Below, piece after piece: positions 4,870 through 9,903 of a DNA stretch of 9,903 nucleotides. A program made the position numbers and the translations under genes. The notes beneath the pieces were generated by a model. It ran no database searches. It saw nothing but the letters and a program-made list of their open reading frames with translations, and had not been told where the DNA came from. Source of the stretch: Gemmatimonadota bacterium. Its GTDB lineage: Bacteria; Gemmatimonadota; Gemmatimonadetes; Longimicrobiales; Longimicrobiaceae. How positions within the stretch are numbered: the stretch's first letter is position 1; every line of letters begins with the position of its first letter. The DNA lies in NCBI GenBank assembly GCA_019348265.1, contig JAHWJV010000095.1:1-9903 (forward strand), in the 5' to 3' direction.

Positions 4870-5409
4870 ATGTCACGAATTGGACGGAAGCCGATCACGG
4901 TTCCACAGGGCGTGGACGTCACGATCGAAGGGAGCCTGGTCCGCGTGAAGGGACCGCGCGGGACGCTGGAGCGCACACTGCACCGCGACATGATCATCGA
5001 GCGCGAAGATGGTGTCATCACCATCAAGCGCCCGACGGACGAAGGGCAGCATCGGGCGCTGCACGGTCTGTCGCGCACGCTCGTCGCGAACATGATCGAC
5101 GGCGTGACCACGGGATTCAAGAAGACGCTCGAGATCGTCGGCGTCGGCTATCGTGCCGAGAACCGGCCCTTCGGGCTGAACCTCGCGCTGGGCTACTCGC
5201 ACCCGATCGAGTATCGCGCGCCGGAGGGGATCACCCTTCGCGCGGTCTCGCCGACGGTGGTCGAGGTAGAGGGCGCGAACAAAGAGGTGGTCGGGCAGGT
5301 AGCGGCTGAGATCCGGTCGCTGCGTCCGCCGGAGCCCTACAAGGGCAAGGGCGTGAAGTACCAGGGCGAGGTGATCCGCCGCAAGGCCGGCAAGGCCGGC
5401 GGCAAGTAA
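4870..5409 (+). CDS. rplF: 50S ribosomal protein L6 (uL6)
   Basis: At 179 residues this has normal L6 length. It opens with MSRIGRKPITVPQGV, has VRVKGPRGTLERTL in the first domain, GVGYRAENR in the middle and ends with the L6 signature PPEPYKGKGVKYQGE followed by VIRRKAGKAGGK. L6 has two related domains and binds 23S rRNA near the sarcin-ricin loop and the factor-binding site. GGGGGAG, 5 nt upstream of the ATG, is the ribosome binding site and starts right after the rpsH stop. The last codons contain a small direct repeat (AAGGCCGGC twice) encoding KAGKAG. Confidence 0.97.
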   Translation: MSRIGRKPITVPQGVDVTIEGSLVRVKGPRGTLERTLHRDMIIEREDGVITIKRPTDEGQHRALHGLSRTLVANMIDGVTTGFKKTLEIVGVGYRAENRPFGLNLALGYSHPIEYRAPEGITLRAVSPTVVEVEGANKEVVGQVAAEIRSLRPPEPYKGKGVKYQGEVIRRKAGKAGGK

Positions 5410-5493
5410 CGGCGCAGCCGTTCTCCTGAGGGCGCGGAGCGACCGAGGGATCTTAGAGCGGATCATCGCAATAGTCACTTACAGGGATCGATC
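5410..5493 (+). other. rplF-rplR spacer with a dispersed-repeat-like element
   Basis: This 84-nt spacer has no heptamer array. On the minus strand, 5453-5424 begins AGATCCCTCGGTCGCTCCGC and ends CCTCAGGA. It resembles a short palindrome-like element (GATCCTTCGGTCGCT...CCTCAGGAT type) that I remember as scattered between genes in several high-GC environmental bacteria. Copies elsewhere cannot be checked here. The spacer ends with a weak ribosome binding site, AGGGAT (5483-5488). Confidence 0.4.
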
Positions 5494-5862
5494 ATGGCAA
5501 CCAAGACCAATGAGCGGCGCGTACGGCGAGATCGCCGTCACCGCCGAGTTCGCAAGAAGGTAGTCGGAACGACGGAGCGGCCGCGGCTCGCCGTCTACCG
5601 CTCACTGAACAACATCGAGGCGCAGGTGATCGACGACACGCGCAACGTGACGTTGCTCGGGATCTCGACGCTGGCGGGGGCGGTAAAAGAGGGCGGCGAG
5701 CTGTCCAAGGCGGAGCGCGGCCGGCTGGCCGGCAAGCTCCTCGCCGAGCGCGCCAAGGAGCAGGGAATCACCAAGGTGGTCTTCGACCGGGGCGGCTATC
5801 TGTATCATGGCCGTGTGAAGGCCTTCGCTGAAGGCGCCCGCGAGGGCGGCCTCGAGTTCTAA
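5494..5862 (+). CDS. rplR: 50S ribosomal protein L18 (uL18)
   Basis: This 122-residue protein has a very basic N-terminus (RRVRRDRRHRRVRKKV), then GTTERPRLAVYRSLNNIEAQVIDD and the C-terminal signature FDRGGYLYHGRVKAFAEGAREGGLEF. L18 binds 5S rRNA together with L5 and anchors it in the central protuberance. Length matches the family (about 117-122). The start is preceded by a weak AGGGAT 5 nt upstream. The gene follows the only long spacer of the rpsH-secY block, and rpsE begins 10 nt after its stop. Confidence 0.96.
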   Translation: MATKTNERRVRRDRRHRRVRKKVVGTTERPRLAVYRSLNNIEAQVIDDTRNVTLLGISTLAGAVKEGGELSKAERGRLAGKLLAERAKEQGITKVVFDRGGYLYHGRVKAFAEGAREGGLEF

Positions 5863-5872
5863 GGGGGCACAC

Positions 5873-6553
5873 ATGGCAAGAGAACAGGGCGGACAGCAGG
5901 GTGGTCGTGGCGGCGGTGGTGGCGGTGGCTTCGGTGGTGGCCGCGGCGGTCAGGGCGGTGGCGAGAACCGGGGCGGCGGCGGCGACCGGGGTGGTCGTGG
6001 CGGCGGCGACCGCGGCGAGCGCGGCGGCGGCGGCGATCGCGGCGGCCGAGGCGGCCCACGCGAGTCGGAGTTCAAGGAGAACGTCATCCACATCAACCGC
6101 GTCGCCAAGGTCGTCAAGGGCGGCCGGCGGTTCTCCTTCTCTGCGCTGGTGGCCGTCGGCGACCAGGCGGGGAAGATCGGGATCGGGATGGGGAAGGCGA
6201 ACGAGGTGTCTGAGGCGGTACGCAAAGCGCTGGATGCGGCCCGTCGCTCGATGGTGACGGTTCCCGTCCAGAGCGGCACCGTCCCGCACGAGATCACGGG
6301 TCACTCCGGCGCCGGCAAGGTCCTGCTCCGGCCGGCTCGCGCCGGTACGGGCGTGATCGCTGGCGGCGCGGTGCGCGCTGTCCTGGAGTGCGCAGGGGTG
6401 CACGACATCCTGACCAAGAGCCTCGGGTCGAACAACCCGTTCAACATGGTGCTCGCCACGCTCGACGCGCTGCAGGGGCTCACCACCCGCGAGCAGCTGG
6501 CGATGGAGCGCGGCGTGCCCGTAGAGGCGATCGGAGGCGGCCGCCATGGCTAA
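5873..6553 (+). CDS. rpsE: 30S ribosomal protein S5 (uS5) with RGG-rich N-terminal extension
   Basis: The S5 core starts near residue 64 (SEFKENVIHINRVAKVVKGGRRFSFSALVAVGD), followed by the second domain (AGKVLLRPARAGTGVIAGGAVRAVLE) and KSLGSNNPFNMVLATLDAL. S5 lies at the mRNA entry channel with S3 and S4 and affects decoding accuracy. The protein has 226 residues against about 166 in E. coli; the excess is the first 63 residues. In residues 1-60 I count about 36 Gly and 10 Arg, in RGG, GGDRGG and GERGGG repeats. AAGGGGGC supports the start at 5873 and the reading frame is continuous, so the extension looks translated. It overlaps rpmD by 8 nt. Confidence 0.96.
   Translation: MAREQGGQQGGRGGGGGGGFGGGRGGQGGGENRGGGGDRGGRGGGDRGERGGGGDRGGRGGPRESEFKENVIHINRVAKVVKGGRRFSFSALVAVGDQAGKIGIGMGKANEVSEAVRKALDAARRSMVTVPVQSGTVPHEITGHSGAGKVLLRPARAGTGVIAGGAVRAVLECAGVHDILTKSLGSNNPFNMVLATLDALQGLTTREQLAMERGVPVEAIGGGRHG
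5891..6057 (+). repeat. Low-complexity GGC/GGT tract coding for the S5 RGG extension
   Basis: A purine-rich stretch made almost only of GGN, CGN and GAC codons encodes residues 7-61 of S5. It is an imperfect tandem array (units of GGCGGCGACCGC type) that would be prone to slippage, so its length may vary between strains. The arginines are spread as RGG or RGE boxes (starting at R12, R24, R33, R39, R42, R47, R50, R56 and R59). Confidence 0.8.
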
Positions 6554-6743
6554 GCTCAAGATCACGCAGACCAAGAGCTACTCCGGCGCCCCCGAGGGGC
6601 AGCGCCGGACGCTGCGGGCGCTGGGCCTCAAGCACCAGCGGTCTGTGATCCAGGAGGACAACGCCGCCATCCGCGGGATGATCTTTCAGGTCCGGCACCT
6701 CGTGAAGGTCGAGGAAACGGACGGGCAGGAGACCAATGGCTGA
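6546..6743 (+). CDS. rpmD: 50S ribosomal protein L30 (uL30)
   Basis: This 65-residue protein fits bacterial L30: KLKITQTKSYSGAPEGQRRTLRALGLKHQRSVIQEDNAAIRGMIFQVRHLVKVEE, with the GLxxxxxxxxxxdnpaIRGMIxxVxHLV pattern. It is a small 23S rRNA-binding protein of the large subunit. GGAGG (6533-6537) lies 8 nt before the ATG inside rpsE. Both gene borders are 8-nt overlaps of the same form: ATGGCTAA with rpsE and ATGGCTGA with rplO, so all three genes are probably translated by the same reinitiating or coupled ribosomes. The C-terminal tail ETDGQETNG is slightly longer than usual. Confidence 0.95.
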   Translation: MAKLKITQTKSYSGAPEGQRRTLRALGLKHQRSVIQEDNAAIRGMIFQVRHLVKVEETDGQETNG

Positions 6744-7194
6744 CCTTAGCAATCTGCGCCGGCCCGAAGGGTCGCACCGCGACACCAAGCGGCTGGGCCG
6801 CGGCACCGGGTCCGGCACCGGCAAGACGGCGGGCAAGGGGCACAAGGGCTCCAAGGCGCGCGCCGGCCACCACGGCCCCGGCGGCGGCAAGCCCGGGTAC
6901 GAGGGCGGCCAGATGCCCATCCACCGCCAGCAGCCCAAGCGGGGGTTCACCAACCCGAACCGCGTGGAGTACCAGGTGGTGAACCTGTACCAGCTGGAAA
7001 CGCTCGAGGGCGAGGGGCCCATCACCCCCGAGACCCTGAAGGACCGCGGCCTGATCGGGCACGCCGGCCGCCCGGTGAAGGTGCTGGGCACGGGCGACCT
7101 GACCCGCAAGGTCACCGTGTCGGCGCACCGCTTCAGCCAGAGCGCCCGCCAGAAGATCGAAGGGCTCGGCGGCACCGTCCAGGAGATCGCCTGA
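6736..7194 (+). CDS. rplO: 50S ribosomal protein L15 (uL15)
   Basis: This 152-residue protein has the glycine-rich basic N-terminus of L15 (LGRGTGSGTGKTAGKGHKGSKARAG, residues 21-45), then GYEGGQMPIHRQQPKRGF, and a globular C-terminal half with VKVLGTGDLTRKVTVSAHRFSQSA. L15 is a late-binding protein of the large subunit that runs through 23S rRNA. AGGAGA (6727-6732) is the ribosome binding site inside rpmD. The start overlaps the rpmD stop by 8 nt, and secY begins 2 nt after the TGA. This gene looks a little richer in G/C-ending codons (mostly CTG for Leu) than its neighbours, but not strongly enough to argue for transfer. Confidence 0.96.
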   Translation: MADLSNLRRPEGSHRDTKRLGRGTGSGTGKTAGKGHKGSKARAGHHGPGGGKPGYEGGQMPIHRQQPKRGFTNPNRVEYQVVNLYQLETLEGEGPITPETLKDRGLIGHAGRPVKVLGTGDLTRKVTVSAHRFSQSARQKIEGLGGTVQEIA

Positions 7195-7196
7195 TC

Positions 7197-8516
7197 ATGT
7201 CGAATCCCGTCGCGAACCTTTTCCGGATTCCGGAGCTGAAGGAGAAGATCCTCTTCACGCTCATGATCCTGCTCATCTATCGTCTGGGCGCGCACGTCGT
7301 CGTCCCAGCGATCAATGTGCAGGCGCTGCAGGAATTCGCCGGGCAGCTCCAGGGGACGGTCTTCGGCATCTACGACATGTTCGTGGGTGGCGGACTGTCG
7401 CGCGCTACGGTGTTCGCGCTGGGGATCATGCCCTACATCTCGGCGAGCATCATGTTCCAGCTGCTCGCCGCGGTGTTCCCCACGGTGGAGCGGATGCAGA
7501 AGGAGGGCGAGGAAGGCCGAAAGAAGCTGACCCAGTACACCCGCTACGCCACCGTGGCGTTGTCGGTCGTACAGGCGTACGGCTACTCGGTGTTCCTCGA
7601 GGGTATTCCCGGGGCCGTGGCCAACCCGGGCTTCAGCTTCAAGCTCCTGACCATCCTGGCGCTCACGACCGGCGCCATCTTCGTGATGTGGCTCGGCGAG
7701 CAGATCACCGACCGCGGCATCGGCAACGGGATGAGCTTGCTCATCTTCTTCTCGATCATCGAGAGCTTCCCGTCCGCGATCGCGCAGACGGCCGAGCTGG
7801 TGCGGGTCGACGAGATCTCCATCATCGAAGTCGTGTTGCTCTTCATCATCATGCTCGCCGTGATCGCTTGCACGATCGCGGTCACGATGGCGGCCCGGAA
7901 GATCCCGGTGCAGATCCCACGGAAGGTGATGGGGCGCGGCAGGATCCGGGAGGGGCAGAAGTCGTTCATCCCCCTTCGGCTGAACGCCTCGGGCGTGATG
8001 CCGATCATCTTCGCCCAGTCGATCATCGTCGTCCCCAGCACGTTTGCCTCCTTCTCGGACGCGAACTGGGCGCAGAACATGGCGCTCTGGTTCGCCCCGG
8101 GAAGCTCGGCCTACTACCTGTCGTTTGGCGTCCTGATCCTGTTCTTCACGTACTTCTACACCGCGATCATCTTCAACCCGGTGGATCTCGCGGAGAACCT
8201 GAAGAAGCAGGGGGCGTTCATTCCCGGGGTGAAGCCCGGCGCGCGCACGGCCGAGTACATCGACCGCGTGCTCACTCGGATCCTTCTTCCCGGCTCACTG
8301 TTCCTGATCGGGATCGCGATCGTCCCGTTCGCCATCTTCGATGCGATGGGAGTGTCCTTCCTCGGCAGCATCATCGGCGGGACCGGCCTTCTGATCGTCG
8401 TCGGCGTCGGGCTCGACACGGTGCAGCAGATGCAACAGCACCTCTTGCTCCGCCATTACGACGGCTTCATGAAGCGGGGGCGCGTGAAGTTCCGCGGCAG
8501 GCAGCGTTATATGTAG
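7197..8516 (+). CDS. secY: Protein translocase subunit SecY
   Basis: This 439-residue integral membrane protein has the SecY pattern of ten membrane segments. Segment 1 lies at about 18-36, followed by the plug region (FVGGGLSRATVFALGIMPYISASI, about 62-85). The cytoplasmic loop MAARKIPVQIPRKVMGRGRI comes before segment 7. The C5 loop AENLKKQGAFIPGVKPGARTAEYI comes before segment 9. SecY forms the channel with SecE and SecG and takes proteins from the ribosome or SecA. In the C5 loop K346 occupies the place of E. coli Arg357 (PGIRPG), a conservative change at a functionally important site. AGGAGAT (7181-7187) lies 9 nt upstream, inside rplO. The tail MKRGRVKFRGRQRYM is typical. Confidence 0.97.
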   Translation: MSNPVANLFRIPELKEKILFTLMILLIYRLGAHVVVPAINVQALQEFAGQLQGTVFGIYDMFVGGGLSRATVFALGIMPYISASIMFQLLAAVFPTVERMQKEGEEGRKKLTQYTRYATVALSVVQAYGYSVFLEGIPGAVANPGFSFKLLTILALTTGAIFVMWLGEQITDRGIGNGMSLLIFFSIIESFPSAIAQTAELVRVDEISIIEVVLLFIIMLAVIACTIAVTMAARKIPVQIPRKVMGRGRIREGQKSFIPLRLNASGVMPIIFAQSIIVVPSTFASFSDANWAQNMALWFAPGSSAYYLSFGVLILFFTYFYTAIIFNPVDLAENLKKQGAFIPGVKPGARTAEYIDRVLTRILLPGSLFLIGIAIVPFAIFDAMGVSFLGSIIGGTGLLIVVGVGLDTVQQMQQHLLLRHYDGFMKRGRVKFRGRQRYM

Positions 8517-8524
8517 TCGCCGGT

Positions 8525-8581
8525 TACCAGTCGCCAGTCTGCAGTCCGGACTGGTGACTGGCAACTGGTAACTGGTCACTG
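8525..8581. repeat. Inverted heptamer array, ACTGGCA family (array E)
   Basis: Left units are TACCAGT, CGCCAGT and CTGCAGT (8525-8545), then CCGG, then ACTGGTG, ACTGGCA, ACTGGTA, ACTGGTC and ACTG (8550-8581). Positions 8525-8545 pair with 8550-8570 as an imperfect 21-bp stem; the centre is a 12-bp perfect palindrome (CAGTCCGGACTG, 8542-8553). The array starts 8 nt after the secY stop and its right edge, CTGTTTTCA, runs into the adk ATG at 8588. It is the same family as array D but differs in unit number and loop. Confidence 0.85.
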
Positions 8582-8587
8582 TTTTCA

Positions 8588-9130
8588 ATGCATCTGATTC
8601 TTCTTGGCGCTCCGGGTGCGGGGAAGGGAACCCAGGGAAGCTTGCTCGCCGAGCGACTCGGGGTCCCCAAGATCGCGACGGGGGACATCCTCCGGCTCGC
8701 GGTTCGGGCGGGGACGGACCTCGGCCTCAAAGCCAGGAGCTACATGGACGCCGGCGAGCTCGTTCCGGACGATGTGATCCTCGGGCTGGTCCGTGAAGCG
8801 CTCCGGGCCGACGCGGCACGCACCGGGGCGATCTTCGACGGCTTTCCGCGCACGGTCGGGCAGGCGCGGGCGCTACAGGAGATCCTCGCCGACGAGGGCC
8901 GGGCGCTGAACGCCGTGCTGGCACTTGAGGTACCGGCCGACGCGATCGTGGAGCGGATGTCCGGGCGACGCACCGACCCGGCCACGGGCGAGGTCTACCA
9001 CCTCCGCCACAACCCGCCTCCTCCAGCCGTGGCGGACCGCGTGATCCAGCGGCCGGACGACAGTGTGGAGACGGTCCGCCATCGCCTGGCTGTTTATGAC
9101 GCGATGACCGCCCCTCTCGTCGAGTTCTAG
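8588..9130 (+). CDS. adk: Adenylate kinase, interrupted by in-frame amber at codon 181
   Basis: Adenylate kinase interconverts ATP + AMP and 2 ADP. Visible are the P-loop GAPGAGKGT (residues 7-15, K13), TGDILR with R36 for AMP binding, FDGFPRT (83-89, R88) and a short zinc-free LID (about residues 123-155; GRRTDPATGEVYHLRHNPP in the middle, no cysteines). RPDDSVETVRHRL and MTAPLVEF follow. Reading then meets TAG at 9128-9130 where the family has Tyr (FY/YY). The next 29 codons continue the family in the same frame to TGA at 9218-9220, which would give 210 residues. TAG is a normal stop elsewhere in the window (rplB, rplV, rplE, rpsZ, secY). No ribosome binding site is visible; array E abuts the ATG. 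Sequencing error, nonsense mutation or readthrough are the options. Confidence 0.9.
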   Translation: MHLILLGAPGAGKGTQGSLLAERLGVPKIATGDILRLAVRAGTDLGLKARSYMDAGELVPDDVILGLVREALRADAARTGAIFDGFPRTVGQARALQEILADEGRALNAVLALEVPADAIVERMSGRRTDPATGEVYHLRHNPPPPAVADRVIQRPDDSVETVRHRLAVYDAMTAPLVEF

Positions 9131-9220
9131 GAGCAGGTCGGCGTGCCGGTACATCGGGTGAACGGAGCCCGAGCGATCGACGTGGTTCAGACCGAGATCC
9201 TGGCCGCACTTCGCCCTTGA
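9128..9220 (+). pseudogene. adk: Amber codon and downstream C-terminal remainder of adk
   Basis: After TAG the same frame reads EQVGVPVHRVNGARAIDVV and on to ILAALRP, then TGA. This matches the C-terminal strand and last helix of adenylate kinase (VNG...DV...IL pattern, compare KVDGTKPVAEV in E. coli). The segment has no start or ribosome binding site of its own. One base change (TAC or TAT to TAG) explains the break; there is no frameshift. The TGA overlaps the map start codon (TTGA), as expected if the original gene ended here. Confidence 0.8.
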
Positions 9221-9903
9221 TATCGCTCAAGACGCCGGAGGAGATCGATGTGATCGCCCGGGCGGGCGCCATTATCGCGGATCTGTACAGCGAGATCCCG
9301 GCGCGGGTCGTCCCCGGAGCTACCACGGCCGATCTGGATCTGTTCGCGGAGGAGTTCATTCTCGGGCACCCGGGCGCGGAGCCGGCGTTCAAGGGTCTTT
9401 ACGGCTTCCCCGCGACGCTCTGCACCAGTGTGAATCACGAGGTGGTGCACGGCATCCCGTCCGGCCGCCGCAGGCTGACCGATGGCGACGTGGTGAGCAT
9501 CGACTGCGGCGTGAAGCTCGAGGGGTTCTACGCGGACGCGGCGGTCACGCTGCCGGTCGGTGAGGTCGGACCGGAACTCACCGCACTGCTGGAAACCACG
9601 CGGCGGTCGCTGCAGGCCGGCATCGCGGAGGCGCACGCCGGCCAGCGCCTCGGCGACGTCGGCGCCGCGATCCAGGAAGTCGCCGACCGCGCCGGATACG
9701 GCATCGTTCGCGACCTGGTGGGCCACGGGATCGGTCGCTCCCCTCATGAGGAGCCGCAGGTCCCGAACTACGGCAGGCGTGGCCGGGGGATGCCGCTCGA
9801 GGAGGGACTGGTCCTGGCGATCGAGCCGATGACCACCGCCGGGCGCCACATGGTCCGGATGGGCGACGACGGCTGGGCGATCTACTCCCAGGACGGGTCG
9901 GTC
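9217..9903 (+). CDS. map: Methionine aminopeptidase type I, 5' part (cut by window end)
   Basis: The reading frame is open from TTG 9217 to the last base (229 codons). The protein removes the initiator methionine from nascent chains. It begins MISLKTPEEIDVIARAGAI, as in the family. Catalytic H78 (EVVHGIP), metal ligands D96 (SIDCG), D107 (FYADAA), H170 (GHGIG) and E203 (AIEPM) are present; the fifth ligand, a Glu in the C-terminal SxQFEHT motif, would lie just past the window end. I chose TTG at 9217 because no ATG or GTG lies at the homologous start and because TTGA overlaps the full-length adk stop by 3 nt, suggesting coupling. No clear Shine-Dalgarno is visible, so the start depends on this argument. 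Confidence 0.93.
   Translation, partial: MISLKTPEEIDVIARAGAIIADLYSEIPARVVPGATTADLDLFAEEFILGHPGAEPAFKGLYGFPATLCTSVNHEVVHGIPSGRRRLTDGDVVSIDCGVKLEGFYADAAVTLPVGEVGPELTALLETTRRSLQAGIAEAHAGQRLGDVGAAIQEVADRAGYGIVRDLVGHGIGRSPHEEPQVPNYGRRGRGMPLEEGLVLAIEPMTTAGRHMVRMGDDGWAIYSQDGSV

Noticed and set aside
5768..6574. 268-codon minus strand ORF opposite rpsE
   Set aside because: Its Ala/Thr run mirrors the glycine codons of the S5 extension; long antisense ORFs are expected over such biased DNA.
6736..7194. Horizontal transfer of rplO because of its higher share of CTG and C-ending codons
   Set aside because: The difference is mild, the gene order is standard, and both borders are tight with the neighbours.
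7688..8557. 289-codon + strand ORF inside secY
   Set aside because: Alternate frame of secY with Arg/His-rich low-complexity translation; secY itself is unmistakable.
8588..9220. Genome-wide reassignment of TAG as a sense codon
   Set aside because: TAG ends rplB, rplV, rplE, rpsZ and secY at exactly the expected family C-termini.

Overview
This window is a long stretch of the conserved bacterial S10–spc ribosomal protein cluster, all on the + strand. The order is rplB (last 22 codons), rpsS, rplV, rpsC, rplP, rpmC, rpsQ, rplN, rplX, rplE, rpsZ (zinc-type rpsN), rpsH, rplF, rplR, rpsE, rpmD, rplO, secY, adk, map (5' part, cut by the window end). The gene order is the textbook one. Base composition is high GC by eye, most genes have good AGGAG-type ribosome binding sites, S14 is the four-cysteine zinc form, and adk and map follow secY. 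This indicates a free-living high-GC bacterium. The heptamer-array spacers and the glycine-rich S5 make me think of Gemmatimonadota or a similar soil lineage, but that placement is a low-confidence inference.

Layout: (1) 1–69 is the end of rplB. (2) 70–253 is an unusually long spacer with a G-rich/C-rich inverted heptamer array and a GC hairpin. (3) 254–2503 is a tight block, rpsS-rplV-rpsC-rplP-rpmC-rpsQ. (4) 2504–2598 is a GATAGCC-type array. (5) 2599–3347 is rplN-rplX. (6) 3348–3475 is a second GATAGCC array plus a GC hairpin. (7) 3476–4336 is rplE-rpsZ. (8) 4337–4465 is an ACTGGCA-type array, a T-run and a GC hairpin. (9) 4466–8516 is rpsH to secY, interrupted by one 84-nt spacer with a different repeat-like element. 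(10) 8517–8587 is a second ACTGGCA-type array. (11) 8588–9903 is adk and map. No gene-free stretch exceeds 184 bases.

The genes make ribosomal proteins of both subunits, the SecY translocon core that receives nascent chains from those ribosomes, adenylate kinase, and the methionine aminopeptidase that trims the chains. Many junctions overlap (ATGA, TGATG, TAATG and two 8-nt ATGGCTRA overlaps), pointing to translational coupling.

The unusual content is: five intergenic arrays built from 7-bp units, mostly as inverted repeats, that cut the operon into segments; an in-frame amber codon in adk at codon 181, with the rest of the gene intact behind it and the map start overlapping the full-length adk stop; and an RGG-box N-terminal extension of about 63 residues on S5 (uS5), resembling the one on eukaryotic uS5 (RPS2).
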